Of a stretch of DNA of 55,734 nucleotides, positions 25,944-34,441 are shown in pieces. The DNA lies in the NCBI GenBank assembly GCA_964453435.1, contig CAYVQZ010000034.1, positions 1-55,734 of the forward strand, given 5' to 3'. Source of the stretch: CAYVQZ01 sp964453435 (lineage in GTDB: Bacteria > Abyssobacteria > SURF-5). A program made the position numbers and the translations under genes. Every line of letters starts with the position of its first letter. Position 1 is the first letter of the stretch. The notes below the pieces were generated by a model, which saw only the letters and a program-made list of their open reading frames with translations, was not told where the DNA came from and did no database searches.

Positions 25944-26573
25944 TTAATCCAGCAGACCAAACAATGTGCGCACCTTGTCCACAAAGTATTCCGGTTTTTC
26001 TTCTTCAACCCGTCGAATGCGTCCTCGTGTGGCCGTCCATTGGTCATCTCGGTACACGGATGTCTTCATAACTTCGAAAACGGAACTCCGTAATCGCCAT
26101 GTTTCTCCGTCGAACTCGAATTTTTCCTTCCGGATTCCCTCATCGCGAATGAAGTCATTGTCAGAAGCCGCCCTGCCTTTGGATTTCGTGTACCGCGTTT
26201 GATATCGGACCGTGCGATATTTCACCTCGGCTTCGTAAGGGTTCGCGAGGGTGTCGCTCGAAGATATCGTGATGCTGATGTCCGCGGGGTCTTCGGGAAA
26301 CTCCTCATAGTACTTGTAGTAATAGGTATCCTTTCCCATTGGGGCGCCCAAAACCTCGTTCCGGAACTTCTCGCTGTTTTCCTCAAGAAAATTCATCTGT
26401 TTAACCAGTTTCATTTCGAGAGCGCGTCGCGCCTTTTCTTCCGTCGCCTCTCCCCTGATGATCGGGTCGGGATTGTTCGGAATGCGTGCTTTGTGGGCAG
26501 AGGAACAACCTCCCACAAGGATTCCAACCAATATCAATCTCATCATCGTCACATACGTTTTTGAAGTCGTCAT
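25944..26573 (-). CDS. Lipoprotein of unknown function
   Basis: A 209-residue protein with a signal peptide and lipobox LVGGC (Cys about 23), so it is predicted to be anchored in an envelope membrane. The mature part is rich in charged and aromatic residues (KDTYYYKYYEEFP) and mostly beta-like. No domain is recognised. The ATG overlaps the stop of the GHMP kinase (ATGA) with GGAG 8 bp upstream, so the two are co-translated. The pairing is the only clue to function. Confidence 0.7.
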   Translation of the reverse strand: MTTSKTYVTMMRLILVGILVGGCSSAHKARIPNNPDPIIRGEATEEKARRALEMKLVKQMNFLEENSEKFRNEVLGAPMGKDTYYYKYYEEFPEDPADISITISSSDTLANPYEAEVKYRTVRYQTRYTKSKGRAASDNDFIRDEGIRKEKFEFDGETWRLRSSVFEVMKTSVYRDDQWTATRGRIRRVEEEKPEYFVDKVRTLFGLLD

Positions 26574-27598
26574 CTTGCGGTCTCCAGTTCTCCGAGGGTT
26601 TCTATGCCGACCCCGTTCCTGGCGATTCTAAATGGCAGTACTTCCGCTCCCGCTGCACTGAGAGCGGCTTCAACTTCTTCACGGTTTGCCGGGTCCACGC
26701 ACGTTATCATGCATCCGCCACCGCCTGCGCCACAAAGCTTATTTGCAAGGGCCCCGCCGCCAAGGGCCGCATCCATAATCTTCTCAATCTTTTCATTCGT
26801 TACCCCTTCTGCCAGGACCCGCCTTTCGCGCCACTCTTCTTGAAGGATGAATGCCAGCCTGTCCCAGTTGCGCAATGTAATGCAATCGCGCATGGAGCCG
26901 GCGATTTCTTTTATCCGCTTTATTCCGCCGACTGTCTCCGAGCAGTTTTCAATGTAGTTCTTGATCATGTTCCAGTTGGTTGCCCCCGAAAATCTCGGTG
27001 TGCCGGTAAACGAGAGAATGAGGCGGTCTTCCAGTTCCCTCATTGTTTGCTCATCTGACGCGAGGCATTCCCGCCTGTTCCCGCCGACATCAAACCACAG
27101 GGCATTGATTCCCCCGAAAAAAGCTGAATAGTAGTCCTGCTTGCCTGTGGGAACACGGATGCACTGGGCCTCGAGGTCCGCAGCGATATCTATCAATTGT
27201 TCCGCTGCGAGACGCCTGCTCGACAGTTCATTCAGGGCCGCCAACGCGGCAACCAGGAGAGCCGACGATGCGCCCAGGCCTGTTCCCTTCGTCACGTTGT
27301 TTTCAGTGTTGACATTCATCCCGGTGTCTGGCTTGAAAAACTTTATTGCCCTTGAAATGAGCCCCAAGACTCCATGCAAGTTCAAGGAATCAACGTTCTC
27401 ATATTTCTCCTCGATACCCAAGTCGTTCGAACTCACCCAAATCGCCTCGTCGCTCCGCGATTCCAGAACAACCGTGGAATACATGTTGACCGCGCAATTA
27501 ATCGTCAGCCCGCCCTCCTCAAAGAGATAAATCGGATAAAGGTCCAATGTGCCTCCGGCCAAATCAATGCGCATTGGCGCCGAAGCCTTTATTTTCAT
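26570..27598 (-). CDS. GHMP-family sugar kinase (heptose-7-phosphate kinase-like)
   Basis: A 342-residue small-molecule kinase. N-terminal KASAPMRIDLAGGTLDLYP resembles the HddA / fucokinase-like group that acts on sugars or heptose-7-phosphate. The ATP loop is GTGLGASSALLVAALAAL and the C-terminal motif is KLCGAGGGGCMI. The open frame extends to 27724, but the domain starts at the ATG at 27598, which lies below a strong promoter whose -10 box is at 27654-27659. The exact substrate is not known. Confidence 0.82.
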   Translation of the reverse strand: MKIKASAPMRIDLAGGTLDLYPIYLFEEGGLTINCAVNMYSTVVLESRSDEAIWVSSNDLGIEEKYENVDSLNLHGVLGLISRAIKFFKPDTGMNVNTENNVTKGTGLGASSALLVAALAALNELSSRRLAAEQLIDIAADLEAQCIRVPTGKQDYYSAFFGGINALWFDVGGNRRECLASDEQTMRELEDRLILSFTGTPRFSGATNWNMIKNYIENCSETVGGIKRIKEIAGSMRDCITLRNWDRLAFILQEEWRERRVLAEGVTNEKIEKIMDAALGGGALANKLCGAGGGGCMITCVDPANREEVEAALSAAGAEVLPFRIARNGVGIETLGELETAR

Positions 27599-27653
27599 AT
27601 TTATTCTCTCTGAAGGTCCGCGACTTACCCCTTCTTCAATCGAATTTGTTAAA

Positions 27654-27682
27654 ATAATACACGAATGCGGGAAATATTGCAA
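27654..27682 (-). promoter_or_regulatory. Sigma70 promoter for the GHMP kinase and lipoprotein
   Basis: Minus-strand TTGCAA (27677-27682) and TATTAT (27654-27659) are 17 bp apart. The predicted start site is about 50 nt before the kinase ATG and excludes the longer open frame beginning at 27724. Confidence 0.6.
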
Positions 27683-27736
27683 TAAAAAGTGGCCGAAAAT
27701 GGCCACACGATATCCTTTGCCCAAAAAACTTCCTAA

Positions 27737-29188
27737 CTATTTTATTGGAAGGGGATTATGGCATGCAAAAAAATGTCCCGCCGTGTGCTCGATTAGACCG
27801 GGAACAACGCTGCTGCAAACAGGAAGAGCGTTGAAACAACGCGGATGGAAGCTGCATCCTGGCGGGGGGTTCACTGGTGACGGCACATCGCCGGGCAGGA
27901 TTATGCGTTGCCCTTTCTGTTCCGGGTCAGGAATCGGAATGGCCGACATGAGGGCTGCGGTGTACGGATGTCGCGGACTGCGGTACAGCTCATCACTGGC
28001 CGTCAGTTCGACAACCTTTCCGAGATACATTACCGCAACTCGATGGCTGATATTTTCAACGACTCTCAAATCGTGAGCGATGAAGAGGTATGAGATGCCG
28101 AATTCGTCCTGCAACTCCTTAAGAAGGTTAATTATTTGAGCTTGGATGGAGACATCGAGAGCGGAGACGGGCTCATCGCACACGATAAATCGCGGGTTGA
28201 GAGCCAGGGTTCTCGCAATGCCTATCCGCTGTCGCTGGCCTCCGCTGAACTCATGCGGATAGCGTTCCATGTGTTCCTTCGAAAGGCCGACACGATCAAG
28301 AAGCCGGGCAACTTTTTCCCGACGCTCCTTTCCCTCGGCCAGCTTGTGAACGGTCAGCGATTCCCCGATGATGTTCTCGATATTCATTCGAGGGTTGAGA
28401 GAGCCGAATGGGTCCTGAAATATTATTTGCATCTCTTTCCGCATGACTCTCATTTCGCTCCCGGAAAGCTCTTTCAACGGCAGCCCGTCAAACAACACCC
28501 GCCCATCCGTTGGCTCAGTGAGGTTCAGCAGTGTCCTGCCGAGTGTTGTTTTGCCGCATCCACTTTCGCCGACCAGACCAAATGTCTCGCCCGGATGTAT
28601 GGAGAAACTTATATCATCGACAGCCTTGACATACTCCCTCACCCTCGCAAAGACTCCCCTTCGGACAGGAAAGTACTTTCGGAGATTCTCAACCCTCAGG
28701 AGTTCCCCGTCGACGTGTTCCAAGAGACGTTGTTTGGCATACCTCTCTCTGATACCCTGCGGAGTAACCGGCGGGGTTCTCACGGGCCGCCGCAGGAAGC
28801 AATAAATCAATTGGAAAGCGAGCCACGGCGCCAGTGCAAGCAGCGCGCAGAGAAAAGCCGCAGCGGACCACAACACGGCATTCATTTCGCGGCTCCTGCC
28901 GTCATCATATGTATAGAAAGCTATGTATGCGGGGATCGAGAATACAGCGCACAGAACCGCCCAAAAAAAGGCGTTGCGCCTCCTTTCGAGCGCCTGATAC
29001 CAGACATAATACGACAGAAAGCCGTTCGGGGCTCCGAAAAAACCTCCAATCAGGAGTGCGGTCAAGGTCCATTTTCCGGAAGGTCTCCGATTGTCCTTGG
29101 TGTCAAGATACACCCAATAGGCGAAACCGAGCGCGGCAACCGTGTTTATTCCAACAATCCAGTAGGTTACGGAAGAGGCGGAGTTCAT
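27737..29188 (-). CDS. oppF: Peptide ABC transporter ATPase (OppF-like) with N-terminal membrane domain
   Basis: Second ATPase of an oligopeptide importer, 483 residues against the usual 320-340. The first 150 or so residues contain four predicted membrane helices (for example TYWIVGINTVAALGFAYWVY), with a GGFFGAPNGF segment resembling DUF1294-type small membrane proteins. The ATPase follows: GESGCGKTTLGR, FSGGQRQRIGIARTLA, CDEPVSALDVSIQAQ, and the C-terminal oligopeptide region with CSFHPRC. ATG at 29188 has GGAAGG 9 bp upstream, 4 bp after the oppD stop. The fused membrane part is unusual. Confidence 0.9.
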   Translation of the reverse strand: MNSASSVTYWIVGINTVAALGFAYWVYLDTKDNRRPSGKWTLTALLIGGFFGAPNGFLSYYVWYQALERRRNAFFWAVLCAVFSIPAYIAFYTYDDGRSREMNAVLWSAAAFLCALLALAPWLAFQLIYCFLRRPVRTPPVTPQGIRERYAKQRLLEHVDGELLRVENLRKYFPVRRGVFARVREYVKAVDDISFSIHPGETFGLVGESGCGKTTLGRTLLNLTEPTDGRVLFDGLPLKELSGSEMRVMRKEMQIIFQDPFGSLNPRMNIENIIGESLTVHKLAEGKERREKVARLLDRVGLSKEHMERYPHEFSGGQRQRIGIARTLALNPRFIVCDEPVSALDVSIQAQIINLLKELQDEFGISYLFIAHDLRVVENISHRVAVMYLGKVVELTASDELYRSPRHPYTAALMSAIPIPDPEQKGQRIILPGDVPSPVNPPPGCSFHPRCFNALPVCSSVVPGLIEHTAGHFFACHNPLPIK

Positions 29189-29192
29189 CGGG

Positions 29193-30155
29193 TCATACCT
29201 TCCAACACCGCACGAAATGCCCGGGCTCGATTTCTCGGAGCTCGATTTCCTCGTTGGTACACTTGGCCTCCATAAGGTCACATCGCGGATGAAACCGACA
29301 CCCTTCGGGAAACCCGGAGGGGTCCGGCACAAAACCCCGTATCCCCTTCAGGTGTTTCTCTTGTGTCCCCATCTGAGGAATCGAGGCGAGCAAACCGAGA
29401 GTGTACGGATGTCGCGGATTCGCAAACAGGTTGGCGGTCGTTGTATATTCCGCCACCTGTCCCGCGTACATCACCGCCGTATCATCGGCGGTTTCGGCAA
29501 TTACGCCCAAATCGTGAGTAATGAGCAGGATTGCCATCCTGAATTCGCGCTGCAGCTCGTTCAAAAGCTCAAGAATCTGGGCCTGAATTGTGACATCGAG
29601 CGCTGTCGTAGGTTCGTCCGCGATGAGCAGTTTCGGATTGCAGGAGATTGCCATCGCAATCATGGCCCGTTGCTTCATTCCCCCCGAAAGTTGGTGGGGG
29701 TACTCGCGGTAGCGCTGTTCCGGCAAGGGGATTTGCACCTTTCGAAGCAGGTCGATTGCGATTGCTCGCGCCTCGCGGCGAGAGACTTTCTTATGCAATT
29801 GCACGGCTTCGGCCACTTGGTAACCGATAGTGAAAACCGGGTTGAGAGAGGTCATGGGCTCCTGAAAAACCATGGCGATATCATTGCCTCGGATTGAGCG
29901 CATCTCCGCTTCCGAGAGTCTCAGCAGGTCCTTTTGTTCGAAAAGTATCTGTCCGCTTACGATCCGACCCGGCGGTGAAGGAACGAGTCGAAGAATCGAC
30001 AACGCGGTGACACTCTTGCCACATCCGCTCTCCCCCACCATTCCCAGCGTCTTGCCCGTTCGCACAGTGAAGCTTACGCCGTCGACGGCGCGTGCGATAT
30101 TCGAATCCGAATAGAAATATGTCCTCAGTTCGCGGACATCCAGCAGCACTTCCAT
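29193..30155 (-). CDS. oppD: Peptide ABC transporter ATPase (OppD-like)
   Basis: First ATPase of the importer, 320 residues, the normal length. Walker A is GESGCGKSVTALS, the ABC signature is LSGGMKQRAMIAMA, Walker B is LLIADEPTTALDVTIQAQ, and the C-terminal oligopeptide-transport motif includes CRFHPRCDLMEAKC. The start lies 7 bp after the oppC stop. Dipeptide and oligopeptide systems cannot be separated by sequence alone. Confidence 0.94.
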   Translation of the reverse strand: MEVLLDVRELRTYFYSDSNIARAVDGVSFTVRTGKTLGMVGESGCGKSVTALSILRLVPSPPGRIVSGQILFEQKDLLRLSEAEMRSIRGNDIAMVFQEPMTSLNPVFTIGYQVAEAVQLHKKVSRREARAIAIDLLRKVQIPLPEQRYREYPHQLSGGMKQRAMIAMAISCNPKLLIADEPTTALDVTIQAQILELLNELQREFRMAILLITHDLGVIAETADDTAVMYAGQVAEYTTTANLFANPRHPYTLGLLASIPQMGTQEKHLKGIRGFVPDPSGFPEGCRFHPRCDLMEAKCTNEEIELREIEPGHFVRCWKV

Positions 30156-30162
30156 GAACCTT

Positions 30163-31284
30163 TTATTCTCCCTCGAATGCTATACGCGGGTCAAATGCAT
30201 CGCGGAGACCGTCACCGAGAAAATTAAAGGCCATTACCGCGCAGAAAATGAACAGGCCCGGTATCAAAATCCACGGATGAAACTTGATCTCGCCCACATT
30301 CATTGCTTCGCTCAGCAGGTTGCCCCAACTTGCATGTGGCTCCTGTATGCCAAGTCCAATGAGGCTAAGAGCTGATTCGCCGAGAATATACCCCGGGATG
30401 CTCAAGGTAACTGCGACAATCACATAGGAAAAGGTGTTGGGTAAAATGTGACGTATGATGATGCGCAGAGCGCCTTCACCCGACGCGCGAGCGGCGGTCA
30501 CAAATTCCTTTTCCCGAATGGATAAGACCATTCCCCTGATTACGCGCGCCAGACCGGCCCATCCAATGAAACTCATAATGAGCACAATCATTAAATAAAT
30601 CTCGATTGAGGACAAGTCAGACGGGAACGCGGCCCGCAAAGCCAGCATGAGATAAAAGCCCGGAATCATCATGACCATTTCACAGAGCCGCATGAGCGCA
30701 TTATCCGTACGCCCGCCGAAATACCCGGATATCCCTCCGACAATCATGCCGACAACGAATGAGACGGTCACCCCCACAAACCCGATGGAAAGCGAAACAC
30801 GGCTTCCGTACAGGATTCGGGAGAACAGATCGCGGCCGCGATAATCAGCTCCCATTATATAGATGCGGCCCGGTTCTTCCACCCCGAACAGACGTGTTTT
30901 CATGGGGAAGACCCCCAACAAATTATGTTCGTCGCCTTTCACAAACAATTTCACCGGAAAGCGTTTTGACCTGTCCTGCACATACACGCGGTTGTAATAC
31001 TCGTCAAAACTATACGAATACTCATAGACGAACGGCCGGATATGAAACCTCCCGCTCTCATCGAAAAAATATAACCGCATCGGAGGACAATAAGACAACT
31101 GTCTCTTTTCCGAGTCGAAATCGTATGGAGCAACAAAGTCAGCAAAAATTGCGAGAGAATACAGAAAACCCAGCACCCAAAGACTGAGTATCGCCAGCCG
31201 ATGCCGTCGCAATCTCCGCAACGCAATTTGCGTCTGTGTGGCCGGTGGTCCGGCGGTTTTCTTCTCTGCGTTTCCGCCTTTCAT
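30163..31284 (-). CDS. oppC: Peptide ABC transporter permease (OppC-like) with large periplasmic insert
   Basis: Inner-membrane permease, 373 residues against about 300 for the family. TM1 is at about 32-50. About 120 residues then precede the permease core, including a Tyr/Phe-rich, periplasmic-looking stretch (YEYSYSFDEYYNRVY) and ending in GADYRGRDLFSRILYGSR. The core has the EAA-loop (RASGEGALRIIIRHILPN) and GLGIQEPHASWG motifs. The insert may contact the binding protein; that is inference. It overlaps oppB by 4 bp. Confidence 0.92.
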   Translation of the reverse strand: MKGGNAEKKTAGPPATQTQIALRRLRRHRLAILSLWVLGFLYSLAIFADFVAPYDFDSEKRQLSYCPPMRLYFFDESGRFHIRPFVYEYSYSFDEYYNRVYVQDRSKRFPVKLFVKGDEHNLLGVFPMKTRLFGVEEPGRIYIMGADYRGRDLFSRILYGSRVSLSIGFVGVTVSFVVGMIVGGISGYFGGRTDNALMRLCEMVMMIPGFYLMLALRAAFPSDLSSIEIYLMIVLIMSFIGWAGLARVIRGMVLSIREKEFVTAARASGEGALRIIIRHILPNTFSYVIVAVTLSIPGYILGESALSLIGLGIQEPHASWGNLLSEAMNVGEIKFHPWILIPGLFIFCAVMAFNFLGDGLRDAFDPRIAFEGE

Positions 31285-32249
31285 TGATATGACACCTGCG
31301 GGTCGACAATTCCCAGCATGACGTCGGCGACCAGATTGCCGATAACCAGCATGACTCCGCCGATAAGCATGCTTCCCATTACGAGAAACAAGTCCTGACT
31401 GCGCACCGCCTCAAGCATGACCTGGCCCAGGCCCGGATAACTGCAAACGATCTCCAGCAACGCTGCGCCACTCAAAAGTGTGGACAATTCAAACCCGAAT
31501 ATGGTGACCATGGGATTAATCGCATTCCGCAGCGCGTGCCGGTAAATCACCTTACTCTCGGGGAGCCCTTTTGCCCTGGCCGTGGTGATATACTGCATCC
31601 GGAGCACCTCAAGCATATTCCCGCGCATAATCCTTTGCAGACTCGCCAATCCGCCGATGGCCAGAACGGTTGCCGGTATAACCAAATGCCTCGCTACGTC
31701 GGTTGCCTTCTCAATAGCGGACAACTGATCATAATTCGCAGACTTCAGGCCGCCAATCGGGAGCAAACCCAATTCGGAACCGAGAAAATAAAGCAGCAAT
31801 AGAGCTACGAAAAAGCTCGGAAGCGACATACCCACAAACGCCAGCGTGGAAAATATCTTATCCCCGATGGAGTACTGGTGGACAGCGCAATAGATTCCGA
31901 TTGGGATTGCGACCAGCCAGGTGATAAAAATCGATGTGACCGAAAGAAGCAAGGTGTTCACCAGCCGGCTCGCTATGACATTCCATACCGGCTGTTTCTG
32001 GGAGATGGAATATCCGAGGTCCAGACGGGCGAGGTTGCCGAGCCAATATGCGTATTGAATCAGTGCCGGTTTGTCGAAATGATACTGCGCCTGGAGCTCT
32101 CTGATGGTTTCATCCGAGATCTGAGGATTCATCCGAAGCGTCGCAAAATAATCTCCCGGGGCAAGTTGGATAAACATAAAGGCGACAAATGACATCGCCA
32201 GCAAGAGCGGGACCAGAACAAGGAAACGGCGTATGATGTAGGCAGTCAT
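31281..32249 (-). CDS. oppB: Peptide ABC transporter permease (OppB-like)
   Basis: 322-residue permease with the family start (YIIRRFLVLVPLLLAMSFVAF) and six predicted membrane helices. The EAA-loop is RAKGLPESKVIYRHALRNA, and a C-terminal LLSGAALLE segment follows. It follows the binding-protein gene after a 73-bp gap that contains a strong hairpin, and overlaps oppC in an ATGA. Confidence 0.93.
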   Translation of the reverse strand: MTAYIIRRFLVLVPLLLAMSFVAFMFIQLAPGDYFATLRMNPQISDETIRELQAQYHFDKPALIQYAYWLGNLARLDLGYSISQKQPVWNVIASRLVNTLLLSVTSIFITWLVAIPIGIYCAVHQYSIGDKIFSTLAFVGMSLPSFFVALLLLYFLGSELGLLPIGGLKSANYDQLSAIEKATDVARHLVIPATVLAIGGLASLQRIMRGNMLEVLRMQYITTARAKGLPESKVIYRHALRNAINPMVTIFGFELSTLLSGAALLEIVCSYPGLGQVMLEAVRSQDLFLVMGSMLIGGVMLVIGNLVADVMLGIVDPQVSYQ

Positions 32250-32265
32250 AGTCAGACATGAATTA

Positions 32266-32288
32266 GCCCACGAGTTCTTATCGTGGGC
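32266..32288 (-). terminator. Intercistronic hairpin between oppA and oppB
   Basis: A perfect 8-bp inverted repeat (GCCCACGA / TCGTGGGC) encloses a 7-nt loop. There is no U-tract, so it is more likely an mRNA-stabilising or partial-termination hairpin that lets the binding protein be made in excess over the membrane components. Confidence 0.5.
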
Positions 32289-32322
32289 ATTGGCTTTCTA
32301 CCTTGCGAGATCCGGAGCGCGT

Positions 32323-34116
32323 TCACTTAACTATATATATCTCCTCGATGTTATGGAACGCCCCGCCGGTAGGTGTGGGAAACAAATTGCCGAACTTGTT
32401 GCGAACGGCAAAGATTGATTCGGGTAAAACGGTGTAGATGAGCGGCGCCTGTTCGGAAACGATCAGTTGCCAATCGTCATACAACTCCTTCCGCTTTTCC
32501 CGGTCGAGTTCCTGCACCGCCTGCTCGAAAATCTCATCTATTCGCGCCTCCCACTCGGTCGCCGGCTTCTCCTGCCGGGGATACCATTCATGCAGTTGGC
32601 CGGAAGAGTGCCAGACGTTCTTTCCGAAGTGCGGCTCGACGCCTCCCGTAAGTCCCAGCAGGATGCAATCCCAGTCAAATGTGTTTGCGAGCTTGTCTAC
32701 AATGTTGTTAAATTCGAGCGGCGTAAAATGAACGCGCATCCCAACGGTCTTCAAATCTTTTTGGATGATCGAGCCTATCTTCACGCGCACCGTGTTCTCG
32801 GCATTCGTGAACAGTGTAAACTCGACCGTGTTTCCGTCCGTATCCTCGAGAAAGCCGTCCGCATTCCTGTCACTGAAACCGGCTTGCGCCAATATGTTGC
32901 GCGATTTCTCGGGACTGTATTCATATTTCACAACGTCAGGATTGTAAAAGTAACCGGCGCTCGGGCTCATCGAAGAATGCTGGGGGTAACCAAGACCGTT
33001 GAGCGCAAGGTCAATTATTCCCTGCCTGTCGATGGCATGTGCAACGGCGCGCCGAAATCGCGCATCGGTGAACCACTTGAGTTTCTTTGGGTCTACATAG
33101 GGTTTTCCGCTCTCCGGATTCTTCTCCGGATTCTGGTTAAACACCAAAAAATTGGTGCCGAAGGCAGGACCCACACGAAAAATGGTGAAGTTTTTTGCCT
33201 GTTCCAGCGGCTTGAGAACGGGATAGTCGGAACCCCGCAATGCATAGAAATCGGTTTCGCCTTCCTGAAATTTCAGCAGGGCGACATCCTGGTCCGGAAC
33301 GATCAATAGAATTATGCCGTCCAGATATGGCAGCCGATTTCCCTTGGCGTCGGTTTGCCAGTAATATGGGTTCCGCTTCAGAACCACTCGCTGGCTGGCC
33401 TCGAAACGCTCCAGCATGAACGGGCCGGTTCCGACAATTTCCTCGGGCCTCGAATTCACTCCCCACGTCGAGTTGAACGCGCCGTTCCTGACCGGTTCCT
33501 CAAGAATGTGCTTCGGCAGTATTTCCTGTGCTAACCCTCGAAGAAAAGGAGCAAATTTCATCGGTGTCGTGAACCTGACCGTAAAATCATCCACTTTCTC
33601 TACCGTGAATTCCTTTCCTTTGATGGTGAATATGTCCCGACTGCTGGAAGGGATGCTCTTGTTGTATACCAGCTGATTGTACGTGAATACCACATCGTCC
33701 GCCGTAAACGGTTTGCCATCGTTCCATCTCACATCATCACGCAGATAGATTGTCCACACAAGCCCGTCCCCTGACACCTCCCAACTTTTGGCGAGCGCAG
33801 GCTCCGGCTCATTCGTTACGCCCGAAACCCTTGTCAGGCCCTCGAAAATGTATTGCGTGATTGCCGTCGTGGAAGTTTCCTGCGCTATTATAGGGTTGAA
33901 GCTCTTCGGATTGGAAATGCTGTTCAGGATCAAGCGGCCGCCGTAGTTCCCGATCTGAGGGTTGTATTCGGCTGCTAATTCAACGGCGGGGGCCGGCGGT
34001 TTCTGTCCCGGCGAAGAGCCATCTCGCCCGCCATCGCCCTGTCCGCACCCGAAAAACAACAACCCGAATACAAGGATACAAGCGAGACACTCGTATCTCT
34101 TCGTGCGCGTGAACAT
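32323..34116 (-). CDS. oppA: Peptide-binding lipoprotein of the ABC transporter (OppA-like)
   Basis: Periplasmic solute-binding protein of SBP family 5, 597 residues. It has a lipoprotein signal with lipobox LFFGC (Cys about 24), then a Gly/Pro-rich linker. Domain signatures include ISNPKSFNPIIAQETSTTA, the DDVRWNDGKPFTADDVVFTY motif and a C-terminal EQAPLIYTVLPESIFAVRN. ATG at 34116 has AAGGAAG 6-7 bp upstream; TTG at 34119 is an alternative. It is the first transporter gene and probably defines substrate choice. Confidence 0.93.
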   Translation of the reverse strand: MFTRTKRYECLACILVFGLLFFGCGQGDGGRDGSSPGQKPPAPAVELAAEYNPQIGNYGGRLILNSISNPKSFNPIIAQETSTTAITQYIFEGLTRVSGVTNEPEPALAKSWEVSGDGLVWTIYLRDDVRWNDGKPFTADDVVFTYNQLVYNKSIPSSSRDIFTIKGKEFTVEKVDDFTVRFTTPMKFAPFLRGLAQEILPKHILEEPVRNGAFNSTWGVNSRPEEIVGTGPFMLERFEASQRVVLKRNPYYWQTDAKGNRLPYLDGIILLIVPDQDVALLKFQEGETDFYALRGSDYPVLKPLEQAKNFTIFRVGPAFGTNFLVFNQNPEKNPESGKPYVDPKKLKWFTDARFRRAVAHAIDRQGIIDLALNGLGYPQHSSMSPSAGYFYNPDVVKYEYSPEKSRNILAQAGFSDRNADGFLEDTDGNTVEFTLFTNAENTVRVKIGSIIQKDLKTVGMRVHFTPLEFNNIVDKLANTFDWDCILLGLTGGVEPHFGKNVWHSSGQLHEWYPRQEKPATEWEARIDEIFEQAVQELDREKRKELYDDWQLIVSEQAPLIYTVLPESIFAVRNKFGNLFPTPTGGAFHNIEEIYIVK

Positions 34117-34136
34117 CAAAATCTTCCTTCAACAGG

Positions 34137-34229
34137 TTAAAGCGTCCGATCCAAATAGAACCAGAGTCCGATGCAATAAATGCCGACAAGAATTATTTGG
34201 ACGAACTCAATTGTACCAAAATTTTCCAT
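34137..34229 (-). CDS. Candidate 30-residue membrane peptide upstream of oppA
   Basis: An open frame of 30 codons ends 20 bp before the oppA ATG. It encodes one hydrophobic helix (FVQIILVGIYCIGLWFYL) with a short charged end. No clear ribosome site precedes it, so it may be chance. Its composition and position before an ABC transporter are the only support. Confidence 0.3.
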   Translation of the reverse strand: MENFGTIEFVQIILVGIYCIGLWFYLDRTL

Positions 34230-34362
34230 GTGTGCACCAGCGGATTCTCGACCCTTTGAATCTGTCCCTGATTTGCAGATACGGAACGTCGTCGAATCAG
34301 GACAGCAGATTTGTCTCCCGGTTCGGCAATTCGTGCTTCGAGTCAGTCCGTCACTCTCCGAA

Positions 34363-34384
34363 TCCCCAAAAAAATGATTGGGGA
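34363..34384 (-). other. Inverted repeat downstream of ppdK
   Basis: TCCCCAA and TTGGGGA form a 7-bp stem with an 8-nt loop, about 60 bp beyond the ppdK stop. No T-run follows on the minus strand, so it is not a classic terminator. The rest of 34230-34441 shows nothing I can name. Confidence 0.35.
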
Positions 34385-34441
34385 GAGCCTCCTTCACTGA
34401 GTTTTCGGCGAAACGGGCATTCGTGGGACAGACACTTTCAC

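Noticed and set aside
28136..29275. 379-codon plus-strand frame opposite oppF
   Set aside because: It mirrors the codon pattern of the confirmed ABC ATPase on the other strand and has low-complexity shadow features.
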